Below, in pieces: positions 37,470 through 45,273 of a stretch of 64,000 nt of DNA (position 1 is its first letter; each line of letters begins with the position of its first letter). Source of the stretch: Thermodesulfovibrio sp. (GTDB lineage: Bacteria; Nitrospirota; Thermodesulfovibrionia; Thermodesulfovibrionales; UBA6898); NCBI GenBank assembly GCA_013824615.1, contig PNOC01000001.1, positions 1 through 64,000 of the forward strand, read 5' to 3'. Made by a program: the position numbers and the translations under genes. The notes under the pieces were generated by a model, which saw nothing but the letters and a program-made list of their open reading frames with translations, was not told the origin of the DNA and ran no database searches.

Positions 37470-38242
37470 TTTGACTCCTGCAGGTCTGCTACAAGCTTGT
37501 TGACCATCTCCTCCGGTGTACCGTGCAGCATGGTACGGTTGGTCTTCGCCTCCGGAGCAAAAATATTTCTTACCTGCGTTGGGGAACCCTTCAGTCCGAG
37601 GTCCTGCTCTTCCACCTTCAGATCCGCGGCAGTAAGCTTAAGGATATCGGCTTTTTTGGCAGCCATCTTTCCCTTGAGTGAAGGCAGCCGGGGGACGTTC
37701 AGCTCACGAACAACGGTCAACAGCACCGGTAACGTCGACTCGACAATGTCATACCCGTCGTCCATCAGCCGCTGCACAACAATCCTGTCAGCCGTTACTT
37801 CAACTATTTTACGGATATACGCTATATGAGGAATATCGAGGAATTCGGCAATCTCGGGGCCGACCTGCGCGGTATCACCGTCGATGGCCTGCTTGCCGCA
37901 GATAATGATATCAGCGCCGATATGGGCGATAGCCTTGTACAGGGCATAGGCTGTTGCCCAGGTATCCGAACCGGCAAAAAGCCTGTCCGTCAGCAGAACT
38001 GCCTTATCAACGCCCAGGGATATCGTCTCCCGCAGTGCCAGCTCAGCCTGTGGCGGCCCCATCGTCACCGTAGTGACCTCTCCGCCGGCCATCTCCCGAA
38101 GCTGCAGCCCTGCCTCGACAGCATGCAGGTCATAGGGGTTGATGATGCTCGGAACCCCGTCACGCATCAGTGTATTCGTCTCAGGGTTTATTCTGACCTC
38201 AGCAGTATCAGGAACCTGCTTTACACAGACTACAATCTTCAC
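37460..38242 (-). CDS. etfB: electron transfer flavoprotein beta subunit
   Basis: The 260-aa subunit starts MKIVVCVKQVPDTAEVRI and has NPYDLHAVEAGLQL, GKQAIDGDTAQVGPEIAE and the family signature VVRELNVPRLPSLKG. It binds AMP or a second FAD. It forms the heterodimer with the ferredoxin-EtfA encoded downstream. Confidence 0.95.
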   Translation of the reverse strand: MKIVVCVKQVPDTAEVRINPETNTLMRDGVPSIINPYDLHAVEAGLQLREMAGGEVTTVTMGPPQAELALRETISLGVDKAVLLTDRLFAGSDTWATAYALYKAIAHIGADIIICGKQAIDGDTAQVGPEIAEFLDIPHIAYIRKIVEVTADRIVVQRLMDDGYDIVESTLPVLLTVVRELNVPRLPSLKGKMAAKKADILKLTAADLKVEEQDLGLKGSPTQVRNIFAPEAKTNRTMLHGTPEEMVNKLVADLQESKCL

Positions 38243-38304
38243 GCTTTCACCCTCCCGTGCATACCCAACGGTTATTGTCGCAGAATTATCTCAAGCAAAG
38301 AAAG

Positions 38305-38323
38305 ATTCCTGCAAGGCAGGAAT
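38305..38323 (-). terminator. hairpin between acyl-CoA dehydrogenase and etfB
   Basis: ATTCCTG and CAGGAAT form a perfect 7-bp stem with a 5-nt loop. On the minus strand it is followed by a CTTTCTTT tract. It could be a partial terminator or an mRNA processing site in the 108-nt gap. Confidence 0.35.
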
Positions 38324-38350
38324 TACAGTATCACGCTCATGCCGAAACGG

Positions 38351-39508
38351 CTATTTGTTCCGGGCCGCTTCCTTGATCAGCGCCTGGCCGATAACGTTCC
38401 TCTGTATCTGGTTTGTCCCTTCATATATCTGGAGTATCTTGGCATCGCGCATCATCTTTTCCACCGGATACTCTTTCATATAACCGGAACCGCCCATCAC
38501 CTGGACCGCATCCACCGTTACCTTCATCGCAACATCAGTAGCAAAAACTTTTGCCATGGCAGACTCTTTGGAAACATCCTTGGCCCCGCTGTCGACCAGG
38601 CGGGAGACGGCATAGACCAATGCACGTGCCGCTTCTATCGAGGTTGCCATGTCAGCCAGCATATGCTGAACAGCCTGAAACGTAATGACCGGATGGCCAA
38701 ACTGGACCCTCTGGCGGGCAAACTTAACTGCTTCATCAAAGGCGCCCTGCGCCACACCGACACCCTGGGAGCCAACCCCGGTCCTTGAGTGGTCAAGGGT
38801 TTTCATGGCCACAAGGAACCCGGTGCCCTCTTTGCCGATGAGATTTTCTTTCGGTACTCTGCAGTTGTCGAAGATCAATTCGGTCGTGGCAGACGCCCTG
38901 ATACCCATCTTGTTCTCCTTCTTGCCGAACGTAAAGCCAGGGGTGCCCTTTTCAACCACAAAGGCAGACGCGCCACGCGGTCCCTTGGAGCGGTCGGTGA
39001 TCGCTATAATCGTGTATATCTCGGCTTCACCGCCGTTCGTAATCCACTGCTTGGTCCCGTTGATCACATATTCGTTGCCCTCAAGCTTTGCTGTTGTCTG
39101 AGTCCCGCCGGCGTCACTCCCCGCATTCGCCTCGGTCAGGCCAAAGGCGACCAGCCTCTTGCCGGCGGCAATATCAGGAAGGAACTTCTTTTTCTGGGCG
39201 TCAGTACCGAACAACAGCAGCGGATACGTCCCGAGTGCATTGGCTGCAAAAGTCGTCGAAACACCAAGGCAGGCCCGCGAAAGCTCTTCGACTGCAATAG
39301 CAAGTTCAAGGCTTCCCTTGCCGAGACCACCATATTCCTCAGGAATAAAAAGTCCGAACAGGTCTGACTGAGCAAGAGTCTTCATAATGTCCCAGGGAAA
39401 TTCACCGGTCTCATCAAGCTCGGCGCGGACCGGAACAATCTTTTCCTCGGCAATCTGCCTCGCGAGATCCCTAATCATTACCTGTTCTTCAGTCAGAAAA
39501 TAATCCAT
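38351..39508 (-). CDS. acyl-CoA dehydrogenase
   Basis: The 385-aa flavoenzyme starts MDYFLTEEQVMIRDLARQIA at 39508 with GGAGG nearby. An upstream in-frame start at 39541 lacks this. It has AFGLTEANAGSDAGG, KQWITNGGEAEIY and IYEGTNQIQRNVIGQ with the likely catalytic Glu. It belongs to the short/branched-chain group of butyryl- or isovaleryl-type enzymes, but the chain length cannot be fixed by reading. Electrons pass to the ETF encoded downstream. Confidence 0.93.
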   Translation of the reverse strand: MDYFLTEEQVMIRDLARQIAEEKIVPVRAELDETGEFPWDIMKTLAQSDLFGLFIPEEYGGLGKGSLELAIAVEELSRACLGVSTTFAANALGTYPLLLFGTDAQKKKFLPDIAAGKRLVAFGLTEANAGSDAGGTQTTAKLEGNEYVINGTKQWITNGGEAEIYTIIAITDRSKGPRGASAFVVEKGTPGFTFGKKENKMGIRASATTELIFDNCRVPKENLIGKEGTGFLVAMKTLDHSRTGVGSQGVGVAQGAFDEAVKFARQRVQFGHPVITFQAVQHMLADMATSIEAARALVYAVSRLVDSGAKDVSKESAMAKVFATDVAMKVTVDAVQVMGGSGYMKEYPVEKMMRDAKILQIYEGTNQIQRNVIGQALIKEAARNK

Positions 39509-39646
39509 TATCAAAAACCTCCAGAGTTTCAAAAAGCTCAAACACGATCTGAGTAATTAGAACTGTTCATTTTACCAGAAATACAGATGATTTTGAAAGA
39601 AAAATCCCTGTTCTCAGGCAAGATTTGAATTACGCGCTGAGCCTTT

Positions 39647-40495
39647 CTAATGTTTATTGATTTCCTCTTTGCTCGCCGTTACACTCTTGCCTGAGGACTT
39701 TTTCCCGCGTTTGGATTGCCGCTTCAGGCTGTTGTAGAGATCATAGGCCTCTTTCGGTTTTGCGTTCTCATGAACCACCGCCCTGACCGCCTGTATCATC
39801 GCCACCGGATCGTCGGACTGAAATATATTTCTACCCATGTCAACCCCGGCCGCCCCGCGCTTTATTGCATTATACGTAAGTTCGAGGGCCTCGTACTCAG
39901 GGAGCTTTTTGCCGCCGGCCATCACCAGCGGGACAGGGCAGGTCTTCACCAGCTTTTCGAAACCGTCGCAGTAATAGGTTTTGACACAGTGCGCACCGAG
40001 TTCAGCCGCAATACGACAGCAAAGGGCAAGATAGCGTACATCCCGCACCATGTCCTTGCCGACCGCCGTAACAGCAAGAACAGGTATCCCGTAGCGGGTA
40101 CCCTCATCAACCAGTTTTGTCAGGTTGAGGAGAGTCTGTTTTTCATGCGGTGAGCCCACATAGATTGAAAGCGCTACAGCAGCAACGTTCAGCCGCACAG
40201 CGTCCTCCATAGAGACGGTGATACCCTCATTCGACAGTTCGCTCAGTATGCTGTTGCCACCGGAAACCCTTAAAACAATGGGGGTCTCCGAGGCCGGGTC
40301 CACGGAGGTGCGCAGGACTCCCCGTGTCGGCATAAGCGCATCAGCATAGGACAGCAAAGGTTTGATAGTCCTGGCGGCATCCTCCAGGCCTGTCGTTGGC
40401 CCGAGAAAATAACCGTGATCGACCGCCAGCATGACCGTTCTGCCATCAGACCTGAAAATCCGCGAAAAACGATTTTTTAAACCCCAATCCATCAT
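39647..40495 (-). CDS. LsrF-like class I aldolase/thiolase (DhnA family)
   Basis: The 282-aa TIM-barrel protein closely follows the LsrF pattern: [54 protein letters not shown] and [12 protein letters not shown]. The Lys in KTYY or GGKKLPE could form the Schiff base. In E. coli LsrF degrades phospho-AI-2 products, but no lsr transport or kinase genes are here, so another ketose-phosphate substrate is likely. ATG at 40495 follows a strong AGGAGG. A zinc dehydrogenase gene lies 79 nt upstream. Confidence 0.85.
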   Translation of the reverse strand: MMDWGLKNRFSRIFRSDGRTVMLAVDHGYFLGPTTGLEDAARTIKPLLSYADALMPTRGVLRTSVDPASETPIVLRVSGGNSILSELSNEGITVSMEDAVRLNVAAVALSIYVGSPHEKQTLLNLTKLVDEGTRYGIPVLAVTAVGKDMVRDVRYLALCCRIAAELGAHCVKTYYCDGFEKLVKTCPVPLVMAGGKKLPEYEALELTYNAIKRGAAGVDMGRNIFQSDDPVAMIQAVRAVVHENAKPKEAYDLYNSLKRQSKRGKKSSGKSVTASKEEINKH

Positions 40496-40574
40496 AATAA
40501 AACCTCCTGATCTGCAAATAGTTTTTGTGTAAGAAGCAATAATTTCTTTACGGACGTGCACTGACTGTATGTTG

Positions 40575-41597
40575 TTACGGCTGGATAATAACTTTAATCG
40601 ATTCCTTTGCCTCTTCAACCAGCTGAAATCCCCGATTAATCTCAGACAACGGCAAGGTATGGGTAATCATTGATCCGACATCGACCCTTTTCTGTCTTAT
40701 GAGCTCCATCGCCCGCATGTGCTCATCATAATTGGCAGCATACGATGACGTCAGGGTTATCTCATTTCTCCAGAACAGGTCATTGACCGGCAGCGTAACC
40801 GACGCCCCCTGAGCCGCAGGCGCAAAAAACAGGATGGTCCCACCGCGATCAATGGAAGCAAAGGCCTGTTTAATAGCAGGAGGTGCCCCCGCCGTCAGTA
40901 TAACGATATCCGCCGGACGGCCCTTATTGACACTCCTCAGGGCAGCCGGAACATCCTCTGCTGCGGAAAATACATAGTCGGCCCCAAGTTTTTTGGCAGC
41001 TCTCATCCGAAAAGGGTCTACGTCTGTTGCAACCACAAGCGCTGCTCCGAGAACACGGGCCAGTTGAATATGCAGAAGTCCGGAGATGCCGCTGCCGATC
41101 ACCAGCACGCTTTTTCCCATATCCATGCCGGCGCTGCGCTGCCCCCGATAGACGCAGGCGAGCGGTTCGATAAAGGTTGCTTCCTCAAAAGACATTTCCT
41201 CAGGCAGCAGGAATATCCCCCGGTCAACATTGATCTGGGGCAGTCTCAGATATTCGGCAAAACCTCCGGGATGAAAATTTGTTTTTCTTAGAGTCTCGCA
41301 GACAGTATGATGGTCATGACGGCAGTAATGGCAGGTGTTGCAGGGCACGTGATGGGCAGCGGCTATGCGGTCACCCTGCCTGTATTTTGTAACGCCCTCA
41401 CCTACAGAAACAATCTCTCCTGCTATCTCGTGCCCGAGGACCAAAGGTCCCCTTCCGGCACGGTACCAGTGCATGACGTCACTGCCGCAGATGCCGCTGC
41501 TCCCGACACGAACCAGTACCTCTCCTGCAGAGATCTCGGGGACCGGCATAGTCTCTATGCGCAGGTCGTCCTTTCCGTGGTAAACCGCGGCTTTCAT
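40575..41597 (-). CDS. zinc-dependent MDR alcohol/polyol dehydrogenase
   Basis: The 340-aa medium-chain dehydrogenase has catalytic-zinc ligands in SGICGSD and LGHEIAGE. Structural-zinc cysteines lie in [15 protein letters not shown], and the Rossmann turn is [15 protein letters not shown]. It resembles sorbitol/threonine-type dehydrogenases. ATG at 41597 has GGAG 7 nt upstream and a normal N-terminus. A GTG at 41633 overlapping the previous gene is possible. It likely works with the LsrF-like aldolase on a sugar-derived substrate. Confidence 0.85.
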   Translation of the reverse strand: MKAAVYHGKDDLRIETMPVPEISAGEVLVRVGSSGICGSDVMHWYRAGRGPLVLGHEIAGEIVSVGEGVTKYRQGDRIAAAHHVPCNTCHYCRHDHHTVCETLRKTNFHPGGFAEYLRLPQINVDRGIFLLPEEMSFEEATFIEPLACVYRGQRSAGMDMGKSVLVIGSGISGLLHIQLARVLGAALVVATDVDPFRMRAAKKLGADYVFSAAEDVPAALRSVNKGRPADIVILTAGAPPAIKQAFASIDRGGTILFFAPAAQGASVTLPVNDLFWRNEITLTSSYAANYDEHMRAMELIRQKRVDVGSMITHTLPLSEINRGFQLVEEAKESIKVIIQP

Positions 41598-41625
41598 TTC
41601 TTTGCTCCGCATGACCGCATCCGCC

Positions 41626-42966
41626 TCAGGCACTGATGTTCATCTCCCTGATAACGAGACTGGCGCAGCCGATGCCGCCATAAAATTTCAGGTCGTCTGC
41701 TACCGCGTCAATACTGCTGAACAGCTCAAGGATATTGCCCGAGATAACAGCCTCTTTTACCGGATAAACCGGGACACCATTTTCTATCCAGAGACCGGTC
41801 ACCCCTACAGAGTAATCTCCGGATACCGGGTTTGCCGTATGGATGCCCATCGCATCAAGCACATGAAGACCGGTGCCGACCGAAGCAGCAAGAGCCTGCC
41901 GCGGAATCAGAGTCTCTCCAGACGCCGCCTCCAGATACAGGTTCGATATCCCCACCGCCGGCAGCGAGGCATATCCACCCCTGGAGGCGTTGCCGGTGGA
42001 GGGCACTGCCCATTTCCGTCCGGTATAGGTATTATGCAAAAACCCCTGCAGGACACCGCAGTCGAAAAGTACCTTCTTCCTTGAAGGCACACCCTCGTCA
42101 TCCACCGGACAGCTGCCGAGCATTCCGGGCAGTTGTCCATCGTCCACAATGCTGATCCGCGGGCTGAGGATTGAATTCCCCTGCCTTCCGTTGAGCAGGG
42201 ACTTGCCCTTCTGCGCGTAGTCTGCTGAAAGAGCATCGGAGAGTATTCCGAGAAAATCAGCAGCGACCGAACTCTCGAGTATGACCGGGGCCCTGCGGGC
42301 GCTGAATTTCCGTGCGCCCAGCAAAGAGCAGGCATGCCTTGCCGCATTCACCCCTGTCTCTTCAAAGGAAATACCACGAAGGAAACGGCTGCCGGAATAT
42401 TCAAAGCCTGCCTGTGCATCTCCCTTGTCCTCGGCAATAACCGTTATCTGTGCCGAGCAGGCAGTAGAGCAGTAGCCTGCATGCACTTTTTTTGAGTTCA
42501 TAATGAGCAGTTCTGCAGATGCAAAGGATCCGGAAGCCTTCCGTATCTTTGAAACACGACTGTCAGCGCTGCGTGCGGCATCTTCCATCAGGACAGCCAG
42601 ACGAATCGCCTCCTCTTCTTTGGTTGCTTCTACCTCAGGATCCTGAAGAACAAGCGCAGAAGGGTTGGAAGGATCGGGCAGCTCAAGATATACGTCAGAA
42701 TCTGCATAAGCGGCTGCAGCAACAGCATTACGCACCACGGTATCCGCGTCATCCAGCAGGTTGGAGTACGAAAAACCCGGACACCCTTTTCTGAGCACCC
42801 GCAGGCCATACCCAAAACTTCTGGAAGATTTCAGCGCATCCACCTGCCGGTCTTTCACTTCAACCGTCAAGCCCCGTGCCGACCGGATGTATATTTCAGC
42901 CTGATCGGCCCCGGCACGCAGGGCCCTTTTCAGGATATCCTCACCGAATCCGTGGTCAATGGCCAC
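41626..42966 (-). CDS. pmbA: PmbA/TldE-family metallopeptidase subunit
   Basis: The 446-aa protein matches the TldE (PmbA) branch: LTVEVKDRQVDALKSS, STACSAQITVIAEDKGD, GCPVDDEGV-like SCPVDDEGVPSRK and the C-terminal GDYSVGVTGLWIENG. TldD/TldE heterodimers degrade unfolded peptides or mature modified peptides. TldE lacks the HExxxH site, and none is visible here. No tldD is in the window. GTG at 42966 follows GGAGG, though TTG at 42993 would overlap queD by 4 nt. Confidence 0.88.
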   Translation of the reverse strand: MAIDHGFGEDILKRALRAGADQAEIYIRSARGLTVEVKDRQVDALKSSRSFGYGLRVLRKGCPGFSYSNLLDDADTVVRNAVAAAAYADSDVYLELPDPSNPSALVLQDPEVEATKEEEAIRLAVLMEDAARSADSRVSKIRKASGSFASAELLIMNSKKVHAGYCSTACSAQITVIAEDKGDAQAGFEYSGSRFLRGISFEETGVNAARHACSLLGARKFSARRAPVILESSVAADFLGILSDALSADYAQKGKSLLNGRQGNSILSPRISIVDDGQLPGMLGSCPVDDEGVPSRKKVLFDCGVLQGFLHNTYTGRKWAVPSTGNASRGGYASLPAVGISNLYLEAASGETLIPRQALAASVGTGLHVLDAMGIHTANPVSGDYSVGVTGLWIENGVPVYPVKEAVISGNILELFSSIDAVADDLKFYGGIGCASLVIREMNISA

Positions 42967-42989
42967 AGAGGGCAGCCTCCGGAGACAAC

Positions 42990-43361
42990 TCAATCCTCAT
43001 AGTAGGAAGCTGAGGCCGTATCAGACTCCCATACGGTGACAGCTGCGACGTTCAGGCCATCCCCGTTGATCTTTTTTCTGAGTGAATCAAATATCCACTT
43101 GGCGATATTCTCTGACGATGGGTTCTTTTCAGTAAAAGGGAAGACATCGTTCAGAAAGGCATGGTCAAGCGGGGCAACCACCTCACGGGCTATCTTCTTT
43201 AAATCACGGAAATCCATCGCAATATCGATCTCATTCAATCTCTCGGCCATGACATTGACCTGGACCCGCCAGTTATGTCCGTGCATATTTTCACAGTTGC
43301 CTTTATAGCCCCTGAGCTGATGGGCCGCAGCAAATGAAACCTCAACGGTCACTTCATACAT
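42990..43361 (-). CDS. queD: 6-carboxy-5,6,7,8-tetrahydropterin synthase
   Basis: The 123-aa PTPS-family enzyme makes 6-carboxytetrahydropterin, the second intermediate of queuosine and other deazapurines. Zinc His residues are in FAAAHQL and MHGHNW, with the catalytic Cys in GNCENMHGH. A C-terminal VWESDTASASY binds the pterin. It lies upstream of the pmbA gene, 26 nt after hpt. Confidence 0.93.
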   Translation of the reverse strand: MYEVTVEVSFAAAHQLRGYKGNCENMHGHNWRVQVNVMAERLNEIDIAMDFRDLKKIAREVVAPLDHAFLNDVFPFTEKNPSSENIAKWIFDSLRKKINGDGLNVAAVTVWESDTASASYYED

Positions 43362-43387
43362 GCATACACCTCCATGATAAGTTCTTT

Positions 43388-43909
43388 CTAAGTTCTTTTC
43401 CTGAATGCTGAAATATAGGGCAGATTTCTGAACTTGTTGTCGTAGTCCAGCCCATAGCCCACGACAAATTCATCCGGTATCTCAAAACCCACGTAATCGA
43501 GCGGCACATCGACCTTCCGCCGTTCTTTCTTGTCCAGGAATGTGCAGATCCTGAGGCTTTCCGGCCCCTGTCTTAATATGCGTTCACGCAGATAATTCAG
43601 CGTGATCCCGGTATCGACAATGTCCTCCACAAGCAATACATTTTTTCCCGCAATTTCCTCGCGGATATCATAGTGAATCCTCACTTCGCCGGTGGATTCA
43701 TCATTGAGATAGCTGGATGCGATCAGAAAATCGATGGACAAAGGCGTCTGGATATACCGCACAAGGTCACTGAAAAAAACAAAGGCACCCTTCAGAATAC
43801 CTATGGCCAGGAGGTCCTTCCCCTCATAATCCGCGGAAATCATACCCGCCAGTTCACTGACACGCTTACTAATCTGTTCCACCGTCAACAGGGGCTTACC
43901 GACAACCAT
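43388..43909 (-). CDS. hpt: hypoxanthine phosphoribosyltransferase
   Basis: The 173-aa purine-salvage enzyme has the PRPP-binding signature VLLVEDIVDTGITL. It also has GILKGAFVFFSDL near the N-terminus and DEFVVGYGLDYDNKFRNLP at the C-terminus, the purine-binding part. GGAGG precedes the ATG. It is the first gene of hpt-queD-pmbA. Confidence 0.95.
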   Translation of the reverse strand: MVVGKPLLTVEQISKRVSELAGMISADYEGKDLLAIGILKGAFVFFSDLVRYIQTPLSIDFLIASSYLNDESTGEVRIHYDIREEIAGKNVLLVEDIVDTGITLNYLRERILRQGPESLRICTFLDKKERRKVDVPLDYVGFEIPDEFVVGYGLDYDNKFRNLPYISAFRKRT

Positions 43910-44014
43910 GCAGAATCCTCCATGAAAATTAATTTATTATATTAACGTGATGTCTGATTTATCTCAAGTAAGCACAAGCGGACCCGAATAGAGAGATTCC
44001 CCACTCAGGCTCGC

Positions 44015-44860
44015 TTACACACCCTCTGGGCACCCGCTGCCGCCGGGTTCAGCGGCAGCAAAATTCTTTTTCAAGCCCTCAATCCTGAACAAAGGTTCCT
44101 TACTCAGCTTTTCCTCGAGACGCTCAGCAGAAAGCTGGCTATAGAAAACCGGATGCAGCAGTTCCGGGTCTTCAATGTTCCCGATGACATGCTGCAGCAA
44201 TGCAGGGTCTCTGGCAATAATATCAGTAATTTTCAGGGTTCGATAGAGTCTGATACAGGTGTTAATCTCTACGCTGTCCGGCTGCAACCGCCTGAAGAGG
44301 TCGAGATAGAATTCAAGCGTCTCCTCCTGTTCATAAGGGAAGCCTGTCAGAAAATCAATTATGATCTTTATCCCATTTGAACGCGCGCTGAAGACGATCT
44401 TCTCAATATCTCCCCAGTAGAGTGGACATTTTTTCCATGAATCAACCGTCAGGGTGATCAGGGAAACGCCGGTCTCCTGCATAAGCCGGAACATAGTTCT
44501 GTTATGGTTTGAAGGCTTCAGGTACAGCGCCCAATCAATGCGGAGACCTGCTTCTTTGAGGGCCTTCAGAAAATATATCGAGTAATCAAGGTCCTCATTG
44601 AACTCGGAATCACAAAGGTGAAATCTGCGTAAGCCCTTAGCAGTACAATTGCTTATTTCGGATATAACATCGGGAATTCTCCGGAAGGACACACGCGTAT
44701 CTGCCTCGGAGCAGTAAATGCAGGAAGAACTGCAGCCCTGGTGCGTTAGAAAACCGGCTATACCTTCTGCAGATTCAAGACCTCCGGCACCATCCCCGGA
44801 GCCGACCAGAGGCATACGGGGAAGCCTGTAACGATTCGGATTAACCGGCAACATATTCAT
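44015..44860 (-). CDS. radical SAM protein, short form lacking a B12-binding domain
   Basis: The 281-aa protein has the cluster motif GCSSSCIYCSEAD (CxxxCxxC) near residue 43. Then come a barrel half with RFHLCDSEFNEDLDYS and a late GFPYEQEETLEFYLDLF, as in B12-binding radical SAM enzymes. The N-terminus (NPNRYRLPRMPLVG) looks like the linker that normally follows a cobalamin domain, which is absent. It may be a genuine short version or a 5'-truncated gene. The substrate is unknown. Confidence 0.7.
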   Translation of the reverse strand: MNMLPVNPNRYRLPRMPLVGSGDGAGGLESAEGIAGFLTHQGCSSSCIYCSEADTRVSFRRIPDVISEISNCTAKGLRRFHLCDSEFNEDLDYSIYFLKALKEAGLRIDWALYLKPSNHNRTMFRLMQETGVSLITLTVDSWKKCPLYWGDIEKIVFSARSNGIKIIIDFLTGFPYEQEETLEFYLDLFRRLQPDSVEINTCIRLYRTLKITDIIARDPALLQHVIGNIEDPELLHPVFYSQLSAERLEEKLSKEPLFRIEGLKKNFAAAEPGGSGCPEGV

Positions 44861-44918
44861 AAGGCAGAGTTGCTATCCTAAAGAATTGTATAATCTCACC
44901 TCTTCTAACACGCTGTTT

Positions 44919-45095
44919 TTAAACCTTTGTCTTCCTCCCGGTCTTCTTTAATGCATTACTTGAAGTTGCCGCTCCCTCCGACTTTTTCAGTTCTTTGCCA
45001 CAGCAGAACACCGGCATCATATGCCCCTTGCCGTCTGCAGTCATGTAATGTTTCACTCCGCATTTCTTGCAGGTAATTGCTGCTCCTTCTGTCAT
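44919..45095 (-). CDS. small zinc-ribbon-like protein, 58 aa
   Basis: ATG at 45095 has GGAGG 9 nt upstream. The protein has ITCKKCGVKHYM and, about 17 residues later, VFCCGKELKK, a CxxC...CC arrangement suited to one zinc ion. A basic, Lys/Thr-rich tail follows. Function is unknown. An in-frame extension upstream lacks a ribosome site and is rejected. Confidence 0.6.
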   Translation of the reverse strand: MTEGAAITCKKCGVKHYMTADGKGHMMPVFCCGKELKKSEGAATSSNALKKTGRKTKV

Positions 45096-45273
45096 GGTAC
45101 ACCTCCGAAGAATATGTTTTATTATAGAACAAATCATCCATTTACCTCCCGCACCTGCAGAAGCCGTAGTATTCACTGCCATGCCATGAATAAGCACTGC
45201 AACAAACCCGAAGAATATGCTAGACTTTAATGTCAAAACCGGCATTTTTTTAACATTCTTGCTGAAGGGGGAT

